This document shows positions 1 to 5,550 of a stretch of 10,474 nucleotides of DNA, in pieces (within the stretch, counting starts at the first letter, position 1; every line of letters starts with the position of its first letter). The translations under genes and the position numbers were made by a program. Origin of the DNA: JBNAVY01 sp049700195 (GTDB taxonomy: Bacteria > Bacillota > Thermoanaerobacteria > Thermoanaerobacterales > Thermoanaerobacteraceae); contig JBNAVY010000057.1 in the NCBI GenBank assembly GCA_049700195.1, positions 1-10,474 on the forward strand. The letters are read 5' to 3'. A model generated the notes under the pieces. That model was given only the letters and a program-made list of their open reading frames with translations. It searched no databases and was not told where the DNA came from.

Positions 1-639
1 AGTGCCTAATTTCATTAAATAATTTATGTGTCTAGCATCACCAGTTTCTATAAACCGATCAATTCCTACAGTCCAATCAAGTAGTCTTACAAAAGGTGTT
101 AGGTCAAATATAGGTGCTATATCTGATTCTTCAATATCTTTTATTTCCTTACCAACTGCTTCTATTGCTCCATAATATATGCCTTTTATTTCACATTTTC
201 TAATAAATTTGGCATAATTTAAAATAATTAGTGCCAGTATTGGAATTGAGCGAAATGAATGTGTAATATCAAATATTATTTCATCCCCTTTATCTATATC
301 TATTTGTTCCAAAACTTTATCAAATATTTCCCAAAGTTCATTTTCATTTTGTCCTGAGGGTATATCAACATAATTAATACTTAGTTTGCCTTTATATTTG
401 TCTAAAATCTCTTTTAAACCTGGATCATTTGGATATTTCTTATTTTCAGACCAATTTGCATTAGTAGCCTCTTCAGTTTTAAATATAAATATGCTTTCTA
501 AATCAACATTGTGTTTTAATAAAATATCAATAAGAGCTTCCTGTACATAGCAACTACTTCCACTTTCAATACTATCAAATTTATATTTACACTTAGTATA
601 AGCTCCTGTGCCGAGAAATGAAAAAAACTTAATAGTCAT
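1..639 (-). CDS. csx2: Csx2/TM1812-family CRISPR-associated CARF protein (3' end outside window)
   Basis: The first 213 residues are present and the C-terminus lies beyond the left edge. The N-terminus MTIKFFSFLGTGAY and the motif DITHSFRSIP (residues 124-133) are hallmarks of the TM1812/Csx2 group of CARF-domain proteins, which bind cyclic oligoadenylate made by Cas10 in type III CRISPR systems. Such proteins usually carry a C-terminal HEPN ribonuclease domain with an R-x4-6-H motif. That part would be off-window, so nuclease activity cannot be judged here. The start is the ATG at 637-639, with an AGAGGTGG ribosome binding site about 10 bases upstream, inside the end of csx20. Only two bases separate it from the csx20 stop, so the two genes are co-transcribed and probably translationally coupled. 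The family call is confident. The ligand (cA4 or cA6) is unknown. Confidence 0.85.
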   Translation of the reverse strand, partial: MTIKFFSFLGTGAYTKCKYKFDSIESGSSCYVQEALIDILLKHNVDLESIFIFKTEEATNANWSENKKYPNDPGLKEILDKYKGKLSINYVDIPSGQNENELWEIFDKVLEQIDIDKGDEIIFDITHSFRSIPILALIILNYAKFIRKCEIKGIYYGAIEAVGKEIKDIEESDIAPIFDLTPFVRLLDWTVGIDRFIETGDARHINYLMKLGT

Positions 640-641
640 TT

Positions 642-1052
642 CTATGTCCACCTCTCATATTTTCTAAATCTTACATGGGTAAATAATCTACTTACTTTTA
701 TGTTTTCACCATTTTTAATCTCAGTGATAACTTCTCTTTTTGTATTTGAATAAACAGGAATCAAATCATTTTTCAAACAAAAGTCAACAATCAAAAAAGT
801 AGCTCCAAAATCTCCTTGTACAAGTACATAATCGCCTTTTCTTGCATTAATCTTTAACCAACTAATTAAATCTTGTAAACAAAAAGTTAAGTTATCATCG
901 TATGGAGAAATATCTAACCATTGGACCTTTAAATTATCTGGCAAATATACAAATTCATCTACGCCTAAATTTGCAATGGCATCTTTTTTTTGAAAATCTG
1001 TAAGTTCATGGGAAAATATTAAAAACATCCTTTTCAAATCTGTTTGCTTCAT
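642..1052 (-). CDS. csx20: CRISPR-associated protein Csx20, putative ring nuclease
   Basis: A 136-residue protein with motifs I recognise from the Csx20 family: FLIFSHELT (residues 10-18), an YLP-type strand near 36-38, VQGDFGAT (78-85), YSNTKREV (101-108) and a C-terminal FTHVRFRKYE (124-133). Csx20 is found beside CARF effectors in type III CRISPR loci. It has been proposed to be a ring nuclease that degrades cyclic oligoadenylate and switches the response off; for this protein that is inference. The reading frame extends upstream to a TTG at 1113-1115, but no ribosome binding site precedes it. The ATG at 1050-1052 has AAGG eight bases upstream and leaves the family N-terminus intact, so it was chosen. 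It is the first gene of a csx20-csx2 pair. No Cas10, Csm/Cmr or adaptation gene is visible in the window. Confidence 0.8.
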   Translation of the reverse strand: MKQTDLKRMFLIFSHELTDFQKKDAIANLGVDEFVYLPDNLKVQWLDISPYDDNLTFCLQDLISWLKINARKGDYVLVQGDFGATFLIVDFCLKNDLIPVYSNTKREVITEIKNGENIKVSRLFTHVRFRKYERWT

Positions 1053-1131
1053 CTTATAATCCTTCTTTTCATTAAATTCTAAAAACTTTATTTTTTGCCA
1101 ATTTTTGAACTTCAAATATTAAATATTATCT

Positions 1132-1161
1132 TATATATCAATATTCTACATAACTTTCCAA
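1132..1161 (-). promoter_or_regulatory. Candidate sigma-A promoter for csx20-csx2
   Basis: On the minus strand, TTGGAA (1161-1156) is separated by 18 bases from TATATA (1137-1132). This would start transcription near 1125 and give a leader of about 70 bases before the csx20 ATG. The match is only moderate in an AT-rich stretch. Read-through from the CRISPR array is an alternative source of transcription. Confidence 0.35.
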
Positions 1162-1216
1162 ATTCCTTTTAAAGAATTGTATTTTTATATAAAAATGTCG
1201 TTGAGTACCATAATAA

Positions 1217-1364
1217 AATGAAGAAAAATTCAATAAGCAACCATATATTGAATTAGATCCTACTTATTATAAAGAGAAAAAAGTGTAATACGATTATTCT
1301 TCAATCTTTAAAAAAGCTAGAGTCTTTAGGTCTTAAGGTCACGGTCGAATCTGAAGTGTCTTAA
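1217..1364 (+). pseudogene. Decayed coding remnant, possibly a transposase C-terminus
   Basis: In one frame (1217-1285) the plus strand reads NEEKFNKQPYIELDPTYYKE and further lysines, then hits a stop at 1286-1288. After a frame change it continues from 1287 as NTIILQSLKKLESLGLKVTV and ends ESEVS with a TAA at 1362-1364. Two stops (1211-1216) lie just upstream of the first piece. The protein-like composition across two frames suggests a gene tail broken by an indel. The closing pattern, leucine-rich helix then LGLKVTVE and stop, resembles the tail of some bacterial transposases. I cannot assign a family, and no terminal inverted repeats or target duplications were seen. The rest of the 1116-1449 gap shows no other gene. 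Confidence 0.3.
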
Positions 1365-1449
1365 CTTTTAATTTAACTTTATTAACCATTTATTTATCCC
1401 ATATTTTTACATTAGAATGGGTTTAGTTTTTTGATGCCTTTTTGAGAGA

Positions 1450-1610
1450 CACTATTTTCAGGATAGGTAGGCTAAAAACTTAGGAAATTGTGATGTTTGT
1501 GGAAAGTTTTGCAGGTTTCAATTCCTTATAGGTAGGCTAAAAACAAAGAGCAACAAAAAAGGAGAGCTTATCTCTCCCTGGTTTCAATTCCTTATAGGTA
1601 GGCTAAAAAC
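1450..1610 (-). CRISPR. Minimal CRISPR array: three repeats, two spacers, transcribed on the minus strand
   Basis: Two identical 30-base repeats lie at 1515-1544 and 1581-1610. On the minus strand they begin GTTTTTAGCC and end GGAATTGAAAC. The terminal ATTGAAAC is the usual 5' handle of type I-B and type III crRNAs, which sets the direction. A third copy at 1450-1479 matches exactly over the half at 1463-1479 and is scrambled over the other half. Loss of the handle half is typical of the leader-distal end, so the leader lies to the right (above 1610). The spacers are 1480-1514 (35 bases, older) and 1545-1580 (36 bases, newest). The type III accessory genes 400 bp downstream fit a type III or shared I-B/III system. 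No cas1, cas2 or cas6 is in the window. Confidence 0.93.
1555..1579 (-). terminator. Terminator-like hairpin inside the leader-proximal CRISPR spacer
   Basis: In the direction of array transcription, spacer 1545-1580 contains GGAGAG, a 5-base loop ATAAG, then CTCTCC followed by six T. One G-U and one A-U pair can extend the 6-bp stem. This has the form of an intrinsic terminator. It may simply be a protospacer taken from a terminator rather than a functional site of the array. Confidence 0.45.
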
Positions 1611-1790
1611 TTATTCTAACATGCATAAATAGCATATTATATACCTTACGACTTTTTAATTACTGTCAAGTATTTCTACTTTATTATACCATATTGTTTT
1701 ACAAAATCTACTTTTTTGTAAAATTGAAAAAATAATTTGTCGTCGATCCTCAACATCTTTTGCATTATTTTAGGTCGACGACAAATTTAT
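1611..1790 (-). promoter_or_regulatory. CRISPR leader with promoter elements and inverted repeats
   Basis: This 180-bp AT-rich stretch abuts the first perfect repeat on the side expected for the leader. It contains a perfect 10-bp inverted repeat (TTTTACAAAA at 1697-1706, TTTTGTAAAA at 1714-1723, 7-base gap) and a larger one at 1734-1787. A minus-strand TATAAT at 1688-1683, preceded by TGG (1691-1689), is a plausible -10 element but lacks a good -35. A TTGACA at 1669-1664 has TATAAT only 22 bases on (1641-1636), which is too wide for a standard promoter. One of these probably drives the pre-crRNA. No open reading frame is present here. Confidence 0.65.
1724..1787 (-). terminator. Long hairpin after mscL: operon terminator and/or conserved leader element
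   Basis: The minus strand has AATTTGTCGTCGACCT (1787-1772), a 21-base gap, and the complement AGGATCGACGACAAATT (1750-1734), giving about 16 pairs with one bulged base. It is followed by A and six T. Lying 22 bases past the mscL stop codon, it is well placed to end the four-gene operon. The wide loop is unusual for an intrinsic terminator. From memory, unverified, GTCGTCGACC...TCGACGAC elements occur in leaders of other clostridial-type CRISPR arrays, so it may serve the leader instead or as well. Confidence 0.5.
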
Positions 1791-1809
1791 ATTAATCAAT
1801 ATTCTCACC

Positions 1810-2178
1810 TTACTTTTCCTTTAATACCTCTAATATTTCCTTTAAAAGTTTTACTTCCTCTGATGTTTCAGGTGGTGCTTGTTGTTTTTGTTTTTCTTTT
1901 CGGTTTTTGATTAAATTAATAGGTGCAATTACAAAAAAATATATTGCAGCAGCTACAATTATAAAGTTAACAACAGCATTTATAAAACTACCTATTGCTA
2001 TAGGTCCTAATTTGATTGCTGAAAAATCTGGTGCTCCAAATATTGCTCCAATCAGAGGTGTTAATACATCTACGACTAATGAATTAACAATCTTATTAAA
2101 TGCACCACCTATTATTACAGCTACAGCTAAATCTAAAACATTTCCTCTTAGTATAAATTCTTTAAATCCTTTTATCAT
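1810..2178 (-). CDS. mscL: Large-conductance mechanosensitive channel MscL
   Basis: A 122-residue protein of normal MscL length. It opens with MIKGFKEFILRGNVLDLAVA, matching the family's N-terminal amphipathic helix and the start of pore-lining TM1, which runs to about residue 45 with the glycine/alanine-rich VIIGGAFNKIV. TM2 spans about 62-88 (SFINAVVNFIIVAAAIYFFV). A charged linker leads to the C-terminal helix EEVKLLKEILEVLKEK that bundles in the pentamer. MscL opens under high membrane tension and releases solutes during hypo-osmotic shock. An AGAGG sequence sits seven bases before the ATG. It is the last gene of the minus-strand operon, 23 bases after the DUF2207 gene, and a strong hairpin follows the stop. 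Confidence 0.97.
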   Translation of the reverse strand: MIKGFKEFILRGNVLDLAVAVIIGGAFNKIVNSLVVDVLTPLIGAIFGAPDFSAIKLGPIAIGSFINAVVNFIIVAAAIYFFVIAPINLIKNRKEKQKQQAPPETSEEVKLLKEILEVLKEK

Positions 2179-2201
2179 TATATTACCTCTTTCTAATATT
2201 T

Positions 2202-4001
2202 TTATCTTGCTCCTCCTCCGCCTCCGCCAAAACCTCCACCACCCCCATGAGATGAAGCTGAAGAAGACGATGATATAACATTTTGTGAAAAGTTCTGTGA
2301 AAATGCCATTAAAGAAGTATTAAAACTTTCTGCAAAATTATTTATATTCATTTCTCCTATAAAAGCAGGTATATACCAGTCAATTTTTTCAAAAGGAGCA
2401 TTTAACTCTTTCATAGCTTTTAATACCTCTTTTGCTATACCTAAAGCTGTACCATATACTAAATATTTTTCCCATATTACTAAAGAAGCTGGTGGATACT
2501 GGGAAATTAAAGAAAAATCTTTTAAAAACTTTTTAAAAGCATTCCATTTTAATGTAAGCAATTTGCCTTCATAAGAATATTTCTTTATGCCAAATTTATA
2601 AAGACTTGCATGAATAAATGCAGATACAGAAATTATTATAAGCAACATATTCAAAATAACAAGTGAAACATTAAAATGAAGTATTGCACTAACAATGATG
2701 CTTGCAAATGAAAGCAATGCCATAATTAACCATAAGTATACGTATTTACTTACTTCTTTATATTTTTCTACTATTATCCATTTATTTTCATTATATACTT
2801 TTTCAGTTACTATTTTTTTAAACTTAGTTACAAATTCACTGAATTTCTTTTTATCAATATCAGATAAATAAAATTCATCCCCATAGGATTTGTATTCAAA
2901 AAGTAAAGCCTTTAAATCTTCACTTAAAGTTTCATCAACTTTTTTATCTGTTAATAAAATTTTATATTCAAGTTTAAAACCAAAAGTCTTTTTATTTTTT
3001 TCTTCCTTTATTTTTAAATATCCCCTTCTTGCAAGTTCTAATGTTGATGCAATAATTGAATCAGAGCTTATATATTCTTCCAATTTATTTAAAAGAATTT
3101 CTAACCAGGCAGGCGGGCAATCACAAGGAACTTCTCTTTCATATATCCCTTCATAAAAAACTTCAGGCTCTTTGCCATATTTTTGTTTTATCTTTGTAGC
3201 TATTGACACTGCTAAACCCAAAAATATCAAAGAAAGTATTAAATAAATTTTTTCTAAATTTCTCTCTAAAGTTTCCTTTTGTTCTTGATTTTTCTCCCAC
3301 GCTTCTTCTTCATCTAAAATCATATTTCTGCCATTTTTAGATATTAGTTTTACATTATCAGGTTTTAAATTTGTAAGATAATTTTTAGGAAAAACTACTC
3401 TTACTTCAACCCATTGTTTTGATGGTATATTACCAGCATAAGCAATAATACCACTTTGGTCATTTTTTATACCTATTTTACCATCTATTTTAGGATGAAG
3501 CCAATAATTTATATCATTTAAATTATCAATTTTTCTAGGTAAATTAACTTCTGCCCAAAGAGCAGGAAGGCTTTTATCCCATCCTCCACCCCATACCTTC
3601 CAGTAAAATTCGGCTACATCTTCATATACTTTTAAGCCTTTTGAAATTTTATACTCAATTCTAAAAGTCTTAATGTCGTTATTAGCTTTGTAATTCCATG
3701 TTATCCTGTACTCTTTTTTATCTTTTGTAAATTCAAATTTAAGCGGCACTTCTCTACCATCTTTGATCTCACTTACTGACGGATCTTTTATCTCATAATC
3801 TCCCACTGGTATGGTTAGCCATGCTTCAGAAAAAGAGCCACTAAATTTATAACTTATATCATTTATAACTTTTATTTCTCCATCATTTTGAATAAAATAG
3901 TATACTTTAGCTTCTTTTAAATTGTAATCTTTGGCATATACATGAAAAGGTATAAAAAATATAAGTAATACTATAAAAAATAAAAATTTAGCTTTTTTCA
4001 T
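2202..4001 (-). CDS. DUF2207 domain-containing membrane protein with glycine-rich tail
   Basis: A 599-residue protein. Residues 1-23 are a signal peptide (KKAKFLFFIVLLIFFIPFHVYA). Residues 24 to about 225 form the extracytoplasmic beta-rich DUF2207 region, with features such as DGEIKVINDISY and VYEDVAEFYWKVWGGGWDKS. A TM helix follows at about 252-269. A cytoplasmic part contains GKEPEVFYEGIYEREVPCDCPPAW (split here by families at CDCPPAW, 293-299) and TLELARRGYLKI, a winged-helix-like element usual in this family. Two more TM helices lie at about 420-440 and 445-467. The C-terminus is a serine run then a run of glycines (586-597). The ATG at 3999-4001 was chosen because GGAGG lies five bases upstream; a GTG at 4011-4013 has no such site. 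It starts one base after the permease stop. The family is widespread, but its biochemical role is not established. Confidence 0.88.
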   Translation of the reverse strand: MKKAKFLFFIVLLIFFIPFHVYAKDYNLKEAKVYYFIQNDGEIKVINDISYKFSGSFSEAWLTIPVGDYEIKDPSVSEIKDGREVPLKFEFTKDKKEYRITWNYKANNDIKTFRIEYKISKGLKVYEDVAEFYWKVWGGGWDKSLPALWAEVNLPRKIDNLNDINYWLHPKIDGKIGIKNDQSGIIAYAGNIPSKQWVEVRVVFPKNYLTNLKPDNVKLISKNGRNMILDEEEAWEKNQEQKETLERNLEKIYLILSLIFLGLAVSIATKIKQKYGKEPEVFYEGIYEREVPCDCPPAWLEILLNKLEEYISSDSIIASTLELARRGYLKIKEEKNKKTFGFKLEYKILLTDKKVDETLSEDLKALLFEYKSYGDEFYLSDIDKKKFSEFVTKFKKIVTEKVYNENKWIIVEKYKEVSKYVYLWLIMALLSFASIIVSAILHFNVSLVILNMLLIIISVSAFIHASLYKFGIKKYSYEGKLLTLKWNAFKKFLKDFSLISQYPPASLVIWEKYLVYGTALGIAKEVLKAMKELNAPFEKIDWYIPAFIGEMNINNFAESFNTSLMAFSQNFSQNVISSSSSASSHGGGGGFGGGGGGAR

Positions 4002-4002
4002 A

Positions 4003-4770
4003 CTAACCTCCACTTATAACATTTTTTATTAAAAATGCTACTGCTAAAATAATACCCCATAAAATTACAAAATTCTTTACTTTCCTACTATCAAATTTCT
4101 GTGATATTACTGCACCCAAATATCCTCCAAAAGCGAAACCAACCATTAAAACAGCTGCATAAACCCATAAGACTTTACCACTGAATATTAGAACTATTCC
4201 TGATGTTATGTTAATAAATAAGGATAATATATTTTTTATACCATTTGATAAATGGATGTCTGAAACACCTGCAATGCCTAATACAGCAAGCATTAAAATA
4301 CCTATACCAGCCGCAAAATATCCTCCATATAAAGAAGTAAAAAACTGCAGAATAAATATGAGTATTCTATAATTTTTTTGAGACTTTTTAAAGTTTTTTT
4401 CATTTATATTTTTTATTTTATCACTTAATGCCAAAATAATTGTAGCAAATAAAACTAAAAAAGGAACAATAAAATCAAAAATTTTATTAGAAGTTATTAT
4501 AAGAAGATATGCACCTAAGATTCCCCCTATCAAAGAAGGCAGTGTTAAAAATTTTAAAAGTTCTTTGGTTTGATACAATTTTTCTTTAAATCCCAATGCT
4601 CCAAAAAAAGAACCAGTCCAAAGGGCTACAGTATTTGTAATATTGGCTGATAAAGGAGTTACTCCGACCCACAAAAGTGCAGGAAAGGTTATTAAAGTAC
4701 CCCCTCCTGCAATTGAATTAGTTGCTCCAGCTAAAACTGAAGCAACTAAAATAATTATGTAGTTTATCAT
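4003..4770 (-). CDS. TauE/SafE-family (sulfite exporter-like) membrane permease
   Basis: A 255-residue, strongly hydrophobic protein with about seven to eight predicted membrane helices in two repeated halves. Family signatures are the N-terminal AGATNSIAGGGTLITFPALL (residues 14-33), the NITNTVAL motif (43-50) and the second-half counterpart YGGYFAAGIGILMLAVLG (148-165). Members export or import small sulfur or organic anions such as sulfite, sulfoacetate or thiosulfate; the substrate here cannot be read from sequence. Its ATG overlaps the nitroreductase stop by one base (TAATG), and no good ribosome binding site precedes it, so translation is probably coupled by reinitiation. It is the second gene of the operon. 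Confidence 0.92.
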   Translation of the reverse strand: MINYIIILVASVLAGATNSIAGGGTLITFPALLWVGVTPLSANITNTVALWTGSFFGALGFKEKLYQTKELLKFLTLPSLIGGILGAYLLIITSNKIFDFIVPFLVLFATIILALSDKIKNINEKNFKKSQKNYRILIFILQFFTSLYGGYFAAGIGILMLAVLGIAGVSDIHLSNGIKNILSLFINITSGIVLIFSGKVLWVYAAVLMVGFAFGGYLGAVISQKFDSRKVKNFVILWGIILAVAFLIKNVISGG

Positions 4771-5390
4771 TAAATTATTTTTCCAAATTCTTCGAATTTA
4801 AATCTATAAGCCCTTGGTAAGAGTTTTTTATTTTCATCTTTATATCCTATAGCAATTATCATTGGTACAAACATGTGTTTATCAATATTTAAAAATTCTT
4901 TTAATTTCTCTTCATTAAAACCATCCATGGGATGTGTTTCAAGACCATAAACTCTTGCAGAAATCATAATATTCATGCCTAATAAAGCTGTATCTCTTAT
5001 AGACTTTCTTTTTGCCTGCTCCTCATCTTGCCAAAACCTAAGAGCCTGTGCTTTTGCAATCTCTTTCTTATCTTTGTCAAGATAGCCAAGCTCAATTGAA
5101 CTTTCAAAAATTTTATCAGCATGTAAAAAGGCTCCATTAGGATTTGCAATTAAAACTATAACAGCAGAAGCATCTTCAACTTTTTGTTGGTTATATGCTA
5201 TCTCTTTTAAAATTTTCTTTTTATCTTTGCTTTTTACTACAATGACCTCCCAAGGTTGAAGATTATTTGCTGAAGGAGCAGTTGAAGCAAGCTCTAAAAC
5301 CTCTTTTATAAGACTATCAGATATCTCCTTTGAAGGATCAAAAAACGTAATTGCTCTTCTATCAGATATTAATCTTACGCAATTATCCAT
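4770..5390 (-). CDS. Nitroreductase-family FMN oxidoreductase (MhqN/YodC-like)
   Basis: A 206-residue protein of the usual length for the NfsB/FRase-like group. The N-terminal RRAITFFDPSKEIS (residues 11-24) and STAPSANNLQPWEVIVV (36-52) are FMN-binding signatures. YGLETHPMDGFNEEKLKEFL (148-167) and the closing IIAIGYKDE (178-186) match the family's second half. Such enzymes use NAD(P)H to reduce quinones, nitro compounds or other electrophiles; MhqN and YodC of Bacillus are the closest analogues I recognise. It is the first gene of the four-gene operon, with a canonical promoter upstream and GGAG about 11 bases before the ATG. The natural substrate is unknown. Confidence 0.92.
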   Translation of the reverse strand: MDNCVRLISDRRAITFFDPSKEISDSLIKEVLELASTAPSANNLQPWEVIVVKSKDKKKILKEIAYNQQKVEDASAVIVLIANPNGAFLHADKIFESSIELGYLDKDKKEIAKAQALRFWQDEEQAKRKSIRDTALLGMNIMISARVYGLETHPMDGFNEEKLKEFLNIDKHMFVPMIIAIGYKDENKKLLPRAYRFKFEEFGKII

Positions 5391-5438
5391 AATTTTAATC
5401 TCCTTTTTATGATAATTTACAAAATATCACTTTTATTA

Positions 5439-5467
5439 ATTATAAAATACTTTTAGACAAAAATCAA
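5439..5467 (-). promoter_or_regulatory. Sigma-A promoter of the nitroreductase-permease-DUF2207-mscL operon
   Basis: The minus strand has TTGATT (5467-5462), exactly 17 bases, then a perfect TATAAT (5444-5439). Transcription would begin near 5432 and give a leader of about 40 bases. No clear operator is visible. The remainder of 5391-5550 is AT-rich and holds only this promoter and the neighbouring terminator. Confidence 0.7.
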
Positions 5468-5509
5468 TTTTATAAAATATATATTATTTTTAATGAAATA
5501 AAATATTTT

Positions 5510-5534
5510 TTAAAAAAGCTCATATTTAAGAGCT
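5510..5534 (-). terminator. Intrinsic terminator of the EAL-CBS-GGDEF gene
   Basis: Sixteen bases past the stop, the minus strand reads AGCTC, an 8-base loop, GAGCT and then six T. The stem is only 5 bp, so termination may be partial. Read-through would enter the nitroreductase operon. Confidence 0.55.
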
Positions 5535-5550
5535 ATATTTTAAATATTAT

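Noticed and set aside
1053..1115. Longer csx20 start at TTG 1113-1115, adding 21 residues
   Set aside because: No ribosome binding site precedes the TTG, while ATG 1050-1052 has AAGG at good spacing and preserves the family N-terminus.
1636..1669. TTGACA (1669-1664) with TATAAT (1641-1636) as the main CRISPR promoter
   Set aside because: The spacing is 22 bases, outside the normal range; kept only as one possibility within the leader.
1907..2278. Plus-strand open frame opposite mscL
   Set aside because: Antisense shadow of mscL and of the glycine-coding tail of the DUF2207 gene; no ribosome binding site and no recognisable protein.
4002..4013. GTG start at 4011-4013 for the DUF2207 gene
   Set aside because: It overlaps the end of the permease gene without a ribosome binding site. 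The ATG at 3999-4001 has GGAGG five bases upstream and starts the signal peptide cleanly.
5391..5550. Small RNA or small gene in the 160-bp gap
   Set aside because: Only a promoter and a terminator could be supported; no ribosome binding site with a start codon and no further structure.
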